Shown: positions 1 through 6,485 of the stretch, in pieces
Layout: each line of letters starts with the position of its first letter
How positions within the stretch are numbered: the stretch's first letter is position 1
Source: JBKECA01 sp047973435
GTDB lineage: Bacteria; Planctomycetota; Planctomycetia; Planctomycetales; Planctomycetaceae
Assembly: GCA_047973435.1 (NCBI GenBank)
Contig: JBKECA010000358.1
Coordinates: 1-8,509, forward strand
Reading direction: 5' to 3'
DNA length: 8,509 nucleotides
Notes under the pieces: generated by a model
Seen by the model: the letters and a program-made list of their open reading frames with translations, nothing else
What the model was told of the DNA's origin: nothing
Databases searched by the model: none
Made by a program: the position numbers and the translations under genes

Positions 1-136
1 CCAGAGACGTCTTCTCCAGCGCAGACTCCCTGTCGTTCGCCGTAGTCCGCGGCAATGCTGGCGGCCGTGATTCGCCTCGGTTGCCAGCGACAACCGTCCA
101 TTCCGTTGCTGAGATCCCCCTCGAAAGCGAAGTGTC

Positions 137-2917
137 ATGGCCTCGACTTTGCGGTTCGGTTCCTGGAGCATTCCGTTTGTCTGCTGGCTCGTCTGGGGCG
201 CGGTCCTTGCAGCCAGCGATCGGGTTTCCCTGACGGAAGACCTGCAGCCCTGGTTCGACATTGTGAGTGGCGAGGCCGATCGGTTTGGAGTGGAGGGGAC
301 AATCTCCGCTCGAATTGATGGCCAGCCGCAGGCGATTGAGCTGGACTTGCGACGCTATGACGATGAGGCCTTTGATCTGGCGCTCACGCATCGCGACTAT
401 GCACTGGCGATTCGCCGACGTCCGGACGGGATCGCGTTGTCATTGCCAAAGCACGGAGTGACGTTTGTTGGCCGGGGATCGCTGCAGTCGGCCGATTCGC
501 TGCGACCTGCGGAACTCCTGTCCCGGCTGGTGACGTCGCGCACTCAGGCCCGGTTTGCCTTGCCGCTGCTGCAGCCGGGCGATGCGTCGCTTATTGTGAA
601 TGCACTACAGTCGCTGGTTGACCTTAAGTGGATTGAGGAGCGGGCCGTCTGGAAGGGGCAAGACGAGACGACTCTGCGATTCGCCGATAACGGCGACGTC
701 GATGTGACTGTTGGAGAAACTCGCGTTCAATTGTCGAGAGCGGGTTTCAACGATCCCACGCAGTGGGACGACTGGCCGGGAACGACAATCCGCGAACTCC
801 CGCGCGATGAAATCGAATCGCAATTGGCGCGGGGACTTCGTCGGACGCTGGAGATTCTCGCTCCATCGCAGCAGCTAACGAGTCCGCTGGAGACGGCCCG
901 AAACGTGCCGCACGGCGAACTGCGGTGGATCGATCATCAGCGGGTCGTGCTGCTCGACGGTACGCCCGAGGAGATTGGCCGGGCTCATGGTGAGTTGCTC
1001 AAGTCGGAGGCGCGGAGCTGCATGGATTCGGTGCTGTGCGCCTTTGGAACGGTGCAGACGATCCGCACCGGCCGCTGGTTTCGGGAAGACCTTGATGAGG
1101 CCTATCGTCGGCTGTCGCCCCACATTCCCGAGCGACACAAGGTCGAGACCCGTTCCCTTGCGGCCAGCCTGCAGATGGAGCCGCAGCGAGTCGAGGCACT
1201 GAATGTCTTTCCCGAGCTGTTTCACTGCTCCGGCTTTGCATTGTTTGGCGAGGCGACGGTCGATGGCAAGCTGTATCACGGTCGAGTGCTCGACTACATG
1301 ACCATGATTGGCCTGCAGGACGCTGCGACGACGTTCATCGTGCGGCCCGAAGGGCGAATCCCGTTCGTCAACGTCGGCTACGCGGGGTTCATCGGCAGCG
1401 TGAGCGGGATGAATGCCGAGCAAATTTCCCTGGGAGAAATGGGGGGCCGCGGAGAAGGTCTATGGGACGGCGTTCCAATGGCCACGCTCATGCGTCGCGC
1501 GCTGGAGGAGTGTGATTCACTGGCCGAAGTGAAGCAGCTGTGGAGCAACAGCCCGCGCACCTGCGAGTACTACTACGTCTTTGCCGATGGCGAAGAGAAG
1601 TCCGCCGTGGGCGTCGCAGCGACGCCGGAGTCCGTCCAGTTTATTGAACCGGGCGCGTTCCACGAACTGCTGGGCAAGGGGATGCCCGATACGCTCATGC
1701 TGTCAGCGGGTTCGCGGCTGGACGAGTTGCGTCGTCGTGTGAAGGAGAGCTATGGCCGGTTCGACGCGGCGAGCGCCATGCAGCTGATGTGCCGTCCGGT
1801 GGCGATGAAGTCGAACCTGCACAACGTCCTGTTCGTGCCGGAAGACCTCGTGTTGTACGTCGCCAACGCCAGCCACAATGCCCCCGCCGCCGAGCGGCCG
1901 TATGCCAGGATCGACTTTCGCGCCGTGCTGAACGAATTGACGCCGACGCCGGCGGTGTCGGCCGACGTTCCGATCCCGAGACGGTTCCACGCACGCGATA
2001 CGCTCGACACCGGCGACGAACCGAATCCCGACGCCGCCCAGTGTCTCGCGGGGTTGTGCTGGCCTCGGTCGGAGTTCGAGGTTGAACTGCAGCCTGTCGT
2101 GGACGATCAGGGAGATGCGCTGGTCCGATTTCCCTCCGCCAGGCCGTCGGGCGACGCGCGGAATGATCTGGTGGCGATGGAGTGGTATCAGGCCGGGGAC
2201 CCACAGGGGAATCTGGTGCCAGCTCCGGCGGTAGTGGTCGTTCACGAGTCGGGTCGCAAGATGGTCGTAGGCCGCATGATTGCCAGAATGCTCAGGGCCA
2301 AGGGGGTGCACACTTTCCTGTTGCAACTGCCGTATTACGGTGAACGGCGCGGACCCACTGGCCGACCATCCGGAGCAGCGATGGTGGCGGGGATGCGACA
2401 GGCCATTGCCGATGCCCGTCGGGCGCGCGATGCTATCGCAGTGCTGCCCAACATCCAAGCCGACCACATCTCGCTGCAGGGGACCAGTCTGGGGGGCTTT
2501 GTCGCCGCGACGGCTGCCGGACTCGATCATGGCTACGACAACGTGATCATCCTGCTGGCGGGGGGCAACCTTTACAACGTGCTGATGGAGGGACAGAAAG
2601 ATGCCGCCAAGTTCCGGACGGAACTGACCCGCACGGGGCTGACGGACGAGCAGGTCCAGTCATTGCTCCGCGAGATCGAGCCACTGCGGCTGGCACATCG
2701 AATCAACTCGGATCGGACCTGGCTATTCAGCGGCAAGTACGACGATGTCGTTCCGCCACAAAGCTCCCACGCCCTGGCGACAGCCGCCAAATTGAATGGC
2801 AGCCATCACACCGAGCTGCTCGCGAACCATTACTCCGGCATCGTGCTGCTCCCCTTCATCGTCCAGCAGATGGCGGAGATCGTGAATGGCTCGCCAGCGA
2901 CGACGGATGCCCAGTAG
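137..2917 (+). CDS. Exported bifunctional protein: C45 (Ntn) acyltransferase-like domain fused to an alpha/beta hydrolase
   Basis: The 926-residue protein starts with a likely signal peptide (about residues 1-26, hydrophobic core FVCWLVWGAVLA), so it probably acts outside the cytoplasm. Residues 30-250 are a soluble region I do not recognise. Residues about 255-600 resemble the C45 / acyl-CoA:6-aminopenicillanate acyltransferase family of Ntn hydrolases: EEIGRAHGELL near 278-288, then FHCSGFALFG with Cys364 as the candidate autoprocessing nucleophile, followed by GKLYHGRVLDY (377-387). Residues about 650-915 form an alpha/beta-hydrolase fold: HESG at 703-706, LPYYGERR at 731-738, nucleophile elbow GTSLGG with Ser784, likely acid Asp869 or Asp870 in GKYDDVVPP, and His898. 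Family knowledge predicts amide or ester hydrolysis or acyl transfer; the substrate cannot be read from sequence. The ATG at 137 is chosen because it directly precedes the signal peptide; there is no clear Shine-Dalgarno site. The gene stands alone and converges on coaC. Confidence 0.9.
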   Translation: MASTLRFGSWSIPFVCWLVWGAVLAASDRVSLTEDLQPWFDIVSGEADRFGVEGTISARIDGQPQAIELDLRRYDDEAFDLALTHRDYALAIRRRPDGIALSLPKHGVTFVGRGSLQSADSLRPAELLSRLVTSRTQARFALPLLQPGDASLIVNALQSLVDLKWIEERAVWKGQDETTLRFADNGDVDVTVGETRVQLSRAGFNDPTQWDDWPGTTIRELPRDEIESQLARGLRRTLEILAPSQQLTSPLETARNVPHGELRWIDHQRVVLLDGTPEEIGRAHGELLKSEARSCMDSVLCAFGTVQTIRTGRWFREDLDEAYRRLSPHIPERHKVETRSLAASLQMEPQRVEALNVFPELFHCSGFALFGEATVDGKLYHGRVLDYMTMIGLQDAATTFIVRPEGRIPFVNVGYAGFIGSVSGMNAEQISLGEMGGRGEGLWDGVPMATLMRRALEECDSLAEVKQLWSNSPRTCEYYYVFADGEEKSAVGVAATPESVQFIEPGAFHELLGKGMPDTLMLSAGSRLDELRRRVKESYGRFDAASAMQLMCRPVAMKSNLHNVLFVPEDLVLYVANASHNAPAAERPYARIDFRAVLNELTPTPAVSADVPIPRRFHARDTLDTGDEPNPDAAQCLAGLCWPRSEFEVELQPVVDDQGDALVRFPSARPSGDARNDLVAMEWYQAGDPQGNLVPAPAVVVVHESGRKMVVGRMIARMLRAKGVHTFLLQLPYYGERRGPTGRPSGAAMVAGMRQAIADARRARDAIAVLPNIQADHISLQGTSLGGFVAATAAGLDHGYDNVIILLAGGNLYNVLMEGQKDAAKFRTELTRTGLTDEQVQSLLREIEPLRLAHRINSDRTWLFSGKYDDVVPPQSSHALATAAKLNGSHHTELLANHYSGIVLLPFIVQQMAEIVNGSPATTDAQ

Positions 2918-3064
2918 CGGCGGGGTAGCTTGGTGTGACCAGCCGAGTCGGGTACGCCGGGGTGCCCGGGTCTGACCAACGGGAAGGCCCGGAGGGAGCG
3001 TCCCCAGGGCCATTCGCTTCGCTCCTGACCCTGCCACCCGTCCGCGCAGCACAGCCGCCAAGCT
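2918..3064. other. Convergent intergenic spacer with GC-rich hairpin
   Basis: This spacer lies between the converging ends of the hydrolase gene and coaC. It holds a strong imperfect hairpin at 2986-3011: outer arms GGCCC (2986-2990) and GGGCC (3007-3011), inner arms GGGA (2994-2997) and TCCC (3001-3004), and a three-base loop. There is no T-tract on either side, so it is not a classical intrinsic terminator. It could still act as a bidirectional transcription barrier or 3'-end stabiliser. The rest is GC-rich, reads as open frames on several strands without protein-like character, and could be a copy of a dispersed intergenic repeat; that is a guess. Confidence 0.4.
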
Positions 3065-3634
3065 CTACTGCCTCGTGCTGAGCAGCTTCGTCACCTGACT
3101 CAACAGTTCGACCGGCTCGGCCATGCGGCCCGCGCCGGTCATGCCGCAGCTGAGCCAGCCTTGGCCCGGGTCGGCGAGGTGCAGGCCGTCGTCGCGTAGC
3201 TGCTGGATGTTGCGTTGCGTTGGAGCCTTGGCCCACATCTCGCTGTTCATGGCTGGGGCAACCAGCACCGGGCAGGTGACGGCCAGCGCCAGCGTCGTCA
3301 GCAGGTCGTCCGCATGGCCGTGGGCCAGCTTGGCGATGACGTCGGCCGTGGCTGGGGCGATGACAAACAGCTCGGCTCGTCGCGCGAGGCCGATGTGCTC
3401 GCCGATGTGGTGCTCCTGCGGCTGGAACATTCCGACGTAGACGGGCCGACCCGTGAGGGCTTCAAACGTGGTCTTGCCGATGAAGTTCGTCGCCGCCTGC
3501 GTGAGAACCACAGAGACCTTGGCCCCCGCCTGCACGAGCTTGCTGCACAGGTCAGCCGCCTTGTAAGCCGCGATCCCGCCGGAGACCCCGAGGAGGATTT
3601 CGCGATCCTGAAGGGGGGAAGGAGACTTGCTCAT
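3065..3634 (-). CDS. coaC: Phosphopantothenoylcysteine decarboxylase (stand-alone CoaC)
   Basis: This flavoprotein decarboxylates 4'-phosphopantothenoylcysteine to 4'-phosphopantetheine in coenzyme A synthesis. The 189 residues cover only the CoaC half of the usual bacterial CoaBC (Dfp) fusion; no CoaB synthetase domain follows, so CoaB must be encoded elsewhere. Visible hallmarks are the FMN-binding start LLGVSGGIAAYKAADL, the catalytic-type His80 in EHIGLAR, the segment VIAPATADVIAKLAHG, the PAMNSEMW motif (127-134, the PxMNxxMW signature) and the substrate-flap cysteine Cys163 in SCGMTGAGRM. The ATG at 3634 is preferred; a TTG ten codons upstream would also be in frame but would place the start inside a palindromic repeat. 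No Shine-Dalgarno site is evident. It is the last gene of the gmk-rpoZ-coaC cluster. Confidence 0.93.
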   Translation of the reverse strand: MSKSPSPLQDREILLGVSGGIAAYKAADLCSKLVQAGAKVSVVLTQAATNFIGKTTFEALTGRPVYVGMFQPQEHHIGEHIGLARRAELFVIAPATADVIAKLAHGHADDLLTTLALAVTCPVLVAPAMNSEMWAKAPTQRNIQQLRDDGLHLADPGQGWLSCGMTGAGRMAEPVELLSQVTKLLSTRQ

Positions 3635-3646
3635 GGCGACGGGGGC

Positions 3647-3787
3647 GGAAGTGACAAGCAACAAGTGTCAAGTAGCAAGGAAGATTCAAGTGACAGATCA
3701 CAAGGACTTGAACCGAGCGCCGAGGCCGACTTGAGACTTGTCCCTTGTGACTTCCTTGAGTTTTGCCTTTTGAACTTTGTCACTTCC
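3647..3787. repeat. Long imperfect palindrome between rpoZ and coaC
   Basis: The outer 37 bases of each side (3647-3683 and the reverse complement of 3751-3787) align without gaps and match at 26 of 37 positions by hand count. They begin with a perfect 11-base inverted pair, GGAAGTGACAA (3647-3657) with TTGTCACTTCC (3777-3787), and end with CAAGGAAG (3676-3683) against CTTCCTTG (3751-3758). After a 14-base one-sided bulge comes TCACAAGG (3698-3705) against CCTTGTGA (3743-3750). The loop is about 37 bases. The element occupies nearly all the space between the rpoZ stop and the coaC ATG and would fold into a large hairpin in the operon mRNA. Its words (AAGTGACAAG, CAAGTGTCAAG) look like degenerate repeats of a short unit. 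It could be a MITE-like or REP-like element, or a regulatory hairpin tuning coaC. Confidence 0.75.
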
Positions 3788-3799
3788 AGCGCGGCTGGC

Positions 3800-4069
3800 T
3801 CACAGGTCCTTCAAAGACGGCGCCCCGTCGTCGCCAATCACATCTGGCGCGTCGTCAACGGCCATGATGACGTTCTGGCTGGCGTCGAGGAAGATTTTGT
3901 CCTGCAGGATTTCCTGCACGACAGTTCCCATGCTGGGCTTGCCGGGGCAGTCGACCAAGGGGGGCGAGCCGCGATATAGCTGGACCAGACGCTTCTGAAT
4001 CAGCGTCGACAGCTTAAAGCGTCCCCCCACCTTGTTGACGATCCCTTCTTCTTTGAGTTCATCAAGCAT
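3800..4069 (-). CDS. rpoZ: RNA polymerase omega-like subunit
   Basis: The 89-residue product probably is the small omega subunit that helps assemble and stabilise RNA polymerase by clamping the beta-prime C-terminus. The supporting segment is GGRFKLSTLIQKRLVQLYRG (residues 15-34), which fits the omega pattern of a basic-aromatic start followed by a helix with K/R-R-x-x-Q-L. Position adds support: gmk-rpoZ-coaBC is a widely conserved order. The ATG overlaps the end of gmk by 8 bases (4062-4069), which suggests translational coupling. The C-terminal half (KIFLDASQNVIMAVDD and an acidic end) is not typical of enterobacterial omega and is probably lineage-specific. Similarity is modest, so the name relies partly on context. 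Confidence 0.72.
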   Translation of the reverse strand: MLDELKEEGIVNKVGGRFKLSTLIQKRLVQLYRGSPPLVDCPGKPSMGTVVQEILQDKIFLDASQNVIMAVDDAPDVIGDDGAPSLKDL

Positions 4070-4670
4070 CGCAGTCAGCCTTTCGCGCGGCGAGGAGGTC
4101 GCAAATCGAACGCACTGCCCGGTCGAGGTCGTCGTTGACGACTCGATAACGGTAGCGCGACGCCAATTCTAGTTCGCTGCGGGCGGTCTGCAACCGACGT
4201 TGAATGACCGTCTCGCTTTCCGTGCCGCGAGACCGCAACCGGCGTTCGTATTCATCAACCGAGGGGGTTTCGAGAAAAATGCTCAGCGCCTCGGGGTAAT
4301 GCTGCATCACGCTAAGGGCCCCGTGCACGTCGACCTCCAGCAGCGCCCAGCAGCCGCTGGCGTGAATGCGGTCCATCTCCGACCGCAGCGTGCCGTACCA
4401 GAAACCGCTTTTATGGACCTCGGCGAATTCGAGAAACTCACCAGCCTCGCGACGGCGATCGAACTCCGCCTGCGACAGGAAGTGGTAGTTAACCCCGTTG
4501 GTTTCGCCCGGCCGCATCGGTCGGGTCGTGGCAGAGACGGACATTCTGAGCGGCACCGGCGACTCCGCCAGCAGGCGATTGACAATCGTGGTCTTGCCGC
4601 TGCCGCTCGGCCCGGACAGGACGACGACCTGAAACCCGCAGAAGTCGTTGTCGGAACCTGTTTTCTGCAT
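4062..4670 (-). CDS. gmk: Guanylate kinase
   Basis: This enzyme phosphorylates GMP (or dGMP) to GDP with ATP, an essential step of purine nucleotide salvage and synthesis. The 202 residues match the usual length. Visible motifs in order: Walker A loop GPSGSGKTT (20-28); GMP-binding SATTRPMRPGE (46-56) with Ser46, Arg50 and Arg53; NYHF (61-64); GEFLEFAEVHKSGFWYGT (77-94); DVHG (114-117), the counterpart of the usual D-V/I-x-x-G; IFLETPS (131-137); lid RLRSRGTESE (144-153); and the late RYRVVNDDLDRA (174-185). The start at 4670 is the first ATG of the open frame; there is no Shine-Dalgarno site. It is the first gene of the minus-strand cluster and overlaps rpoZ. The yicC-like gene often found upstream of gmk is absent; a divergent gene lies there instead. 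Confidence 0.97.
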   Translation of the reverse strand: MQKTGSDNDFCGFQVVVLSGPSGSGKTTIVNRLLAESPVPLRMSVSATTRPMRPGETNGVNYHFLSQAEFDRRREAGEFLEFAEVHKSGFWYGTLRSEMDRIHASGCWALLEVDVHGALSVMQHYPEALSIFLETPSVDEYERRLRSRGTESETVIQRRLQTARSELELASRYRYRVVNDDLDRAVRSICDLLAARKADCDA

Positions 4671-4717
4671 TGAAGTTCAGGCGATCTGTCGCCGGGGGAG
4701 CGAAAAAGCAATGCAAA

Positions 4718-4746
4718 AGTGTATCCGCCGGTGGTCTCGGCAGCAA
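4718..4746 (-). promoter_or_regulatory. Candidate sigma70-type promoter for gmk-rpoZ-coaC
   Basis: On the minus strand, TTGCTG (4746-4741) and TACACT (4723-4718) are spaced by exactly 17 bases, about 48 bases upstream of the gmk ATG and inside the 182-base divergent gap. The match to the consensus is partial and such pairs arise by chance in GC-rich DNA, so this is only a candidate. I see no equally good promoter for the rightward gene at 4853. Confidence 0.3.
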
Positions 4747-4852
4747 TCGCCGGGACCGATCTTGCCGTAAATGAAACATTGGTTGATACTTCGTCCCCCC
4801 GATTCGCCATTCCGCGGTCGCATCCGCTCGTTGCTCCTGCCCCTCGGTTGAA

Positions 4853-5437
4853 ATGCCTCATTCCCCTGTTGAACAAGACTCGCTGCGAATCTCCCCCTGG
4901 GTCAGCTGGTTCTTCATCCTGACGTTCGGGCCGCTGATCGCCTTCTTTCTGGCTGGGCTGTGCGGCTTTCCCGCCAACGAAGAGACCTTTCAGGTCATTC
5001 TGCTGGTCGAGATTTGTCTGATGGCCTTGGCCGTTGTGCTACTGGTAATGATTCAGGCGATCGGTCCATGGATGGAACAGGACCGGGAAGCACTGGCGTG
5101 GCGCAAATTGCTGACTCCGCCGCCAGGATCGCTGCTGGAAGAACTATCTCAGCAGCCCCACGAGTGGGACCGTCGGCTGGATGGCTACCTCCGTTCGCAA
5201 TGGCGCGATTTGGCACCGAATCCTTTGCGTGCATCAGCGTCGCCGCCGGTGGTCGTTTCGGCTCCGCCGCCAGTTGCGGCCCCTGCCCCTGTGGCCGTTC
5301 GACCGGCACCGCCTGTCCCGGCAACAACTGCGCAGGCCGGAACGGCGGTCATGTCGCGACCGGGCCGGCCAGCGCCCCCGCCCGCTGGCAATCCCAACGT
5401 GCGTCGACCACCTCCGGGTCAGCCCCCCCGACGCTGA
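4853..5437 (+). CDS. Two-TM membrane protein with Pro/Ala-rich tail, unknown function
   Basis: I do not recognise a family for this 194-residue protein. Two hydrophobic helices (about 16-37 and 46-68) are joined by a short polar turn (GFPANEE), so both termini probably face the same side of the membrane. A soluble stretch (70-125) carries conserved-looking aromatic and charged residues (WMEQDREALAWRKLL, EWDRRLDGYLRSQWRDL). From about 126 to the end the chain is low-complexity, rich in Pro, Ala and Val, and finishes Arg/Pro-rich (RRPPPGQPPRR), probably disordered. The ATG at 4853 is preceded by TTGA but no Shine-Dalgarno site. It is transcribed divergently from gmk. The codon-position pattern of the Pro/Ala tail fits a real coding tail, not read-through. 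Confidence 0.8.
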   Translation: MPHSPVEQDSLRISPWVSWFFILTFGPLIAFFLAGLCGFPANEETFQVILLVEICLMALAVVLLVMIQAIGPWMEQDREALAWRKLLTPPPGSLLEELSQQPHEWDRRLDGYLRSQWRDLAPNPLRASASPPVVVSAPPPVAAPAPVAVRPAPPVPATTAQAGTAVMSRPGRPAPPPAGNPNVRRPPPGQPPRR

Positions 5438-5560
5438 TGAATCAACCTCCCAGTCCTGAATACGATCCCCCTGCAGGTAGTCGGGCCAAGTGCATGCGGG
5501 TATAACCTGTTCGCGGCCCCGTCAGAGGTGAATTGGACGTTCTGACGCACGCAGTCAAAG

Positions 5561-5590
5561 TTGATACGTTCTGCCTCGCGGTGGTTAAGT
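5561..5590 (+). promoter_or_regulatory. Candidate promoter for the Trx-like secreted protein
   Basis: TTGATA (5561-5566) and TTAAGT (5585-5590) are spaced by 18 bases, in the 210-base gap before the gene at 5648. This would give a leader of about 50 bases. The match is reasonable for the -35 box and weak for the -10 box. Confidence 0.3.
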
Positions 5591-5608
5591 GTCTGAGTCA
5601 CTTCAGAC
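5587..5608 (+). promoter_or_regulatory. Alternative hairpins in the leader of the gene at 5648
   Basis: GTCTGA (5591-5596) pairs perfectly with TCAGAC (5603-5608) around a six-base loop. Overlapping it, AAGTG (5587-5591) can pair with CACTT (5599-5603). The two stems are mutually exclusive. A further inverted pair, GTCAGA (5521-5526) and TCTGAC (5541-5546), lies just upstream and uses nearly the same words. This could be an operator or an RNA switch; no known riboswitch class is recognised. Confidence 0.3.
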
Positions 5609-5635
5609 GATGCCGCAGGCACGACATTTCACGTC

Positions 5636-5641
5636 AGGAGG
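5636..5641 (+). promoter_or_regulatory. Strong Shine-Dalgarno site AGGAGG
   Basis: AGGAGG lies six bases before the ATG at 5648 and fixes that start. It stands out because the other genes in this window lack such a site, suggesting efficient translation of the secreted protein. Confidence 0.85.
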
Positions 5642-5647
5642 ATACGG

Positions 5648-6397
5648 ATGCTCAGGTTATGGATGCTGTCGCTGGCCGTGCTTGCCGGCTGGGGAGGACT
5701 GGTTGGCTCGGTCGCTGTTCAGGCTCAAGAGCAGAGTCCCGCCGAGCAGCAGCTGACGGCAGCGGCTGACTCGCAGCAGTATGCCTATTTGCTCTTTCAT
5801 CGGCGTGACGACGAAGCAACCCGAGCGATGCAGGCAACCATCACGGCACAGGTCGAGAAGTCGGCCGGCAAGACAGTGATGGTCCCGGTGACGATTGGCA
5901 ATGCTTCCGAGGCCCGGCTGGTCAAGCGTTTTGACGCCACCCGGATGCCGATGCCCTGCGTAATGGGGATTGCTCCCAATGGGGCCGTGACAGGCGTCTA
6001 TCCGCTCAAAGTCGATTCGACGCAACTGGAGCGAGCCGTGCTGACACCGAAGTACTCCGAAATGGTCAAAGCGTTGCAAGAGCAGAAGATCGTGCTCGTT
6101 TGCATGCACCCGGCCGCAGGCGGCACAACCCCGACTGGCATCGCCCAGTTCGAGCAGACGCCGGCCTTCAAAGGGCGGACGCACAGCATTGAGGTGCAAG
6201 CCAACGAAGCCGCGGAGCAGCGATTCTATGAACGCATGAGAGTGAGCCCGGATCTGACGGCGACATCACTGGTCGTCTTTGCCCCACCTGGTGTTTTTGT
6301 CGGCAAGTTCGATGAACTGGCGACCGGCGCTCAAATCGCCCAGCAGGTGCACGCTTCGGGGCGGTGCAATTGCCAGGAATGCCAGCAGCGGCGGTAG
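5648..6397 (+). CDS. Secreted protein with two thioredoxin-fold-like halves and a C-terminal cysteine cluster
   Basis: The 249-residue product begins with a clear signal peptide (about 1-26, ending AVQAQ), so it is exported. The mature part looks like two tandem units. The first, about 43-135, has beta-strand YAYLLF, then TVMVPVTIGN, and a cis-proline-like loop MPMPCVMGIAPNGAVTG (100-116). The second, about 145-235, has KIVLVCMH, THSIEV, and SLVVFAPPGVFVGKF (207-221). The order resembles thioredoxin folds but neither half has the CxxC active site, so classical disulfide exchange is not expected. The protein ends CNCQEC (Cys240, 242, 245), a possible metal or redox site. The family is not one I can name. 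It sits 88 bases before the FtsX-type permease on the same strand, so a joint role in the envelope is plausible but inferred. Confidence 0.85.
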   Translation: MLRLWMLSLAVLAGWGGLVGSVAVQAQEQSPAEQQLTAAADSQQYAYLLFHRRDDEATRAMQATITAQVEKSAGKTVMVPVTIGNASEARLVKRFDATRMPMPCVMGIAPNGAVTGVYPLKVDSTQLERAVLTPKYSEMVKALQEQKIVLVCMHPAAGGTTPTGIAQFEQTPAFKGRTHSIEVQANEAAEQRFYERMRVSPDLTATSLVVFAPPGVFVGKFDELATGAQIAQQVHASGRCNCQECQQRR

Positions 6398-6485
6398 TCG
6401 GGACGACGATGGCACGCTGGGTCAACGGCCCCCAGTCCGGTGTTCGAACCAGACGGATGGTCTTCTTAACGGCACGGATGATTCC

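Noticed and set aside
1..136. Possible 3' end of an upstream gene or divergent gene start in the first 136 bases.
   Set aside because: One plus-strand frame and one minus-strand frame are open here, but neither has recognisable protein features and the window edge hides the rest; undecidable.
1703..2530. Long minus-strand open frame (275 codons) opposite the hydrolase gene.
   Set aside because: It lies entirely antisense to the well-supported catalytic domains and its translation is low-complexity Arg/His-rich, typical of antisense frames in GC-rich DNA.
3215..3979. 254-codon plus-strand frame across coaC and rpoZ.
   Set aside because: Runs antisense through both recognised genes and the palindrome; no protein-like features.
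6430..6465. A T-loop-like word (GTTCGAAC at 6442-6449) suggesting a tRNA in the gap before the permease.
   Set aside because: No acceptor, D or anticodon stems can be formed around it and the flanks of the word do not pair as a T-stem; it is a chance palindrome.
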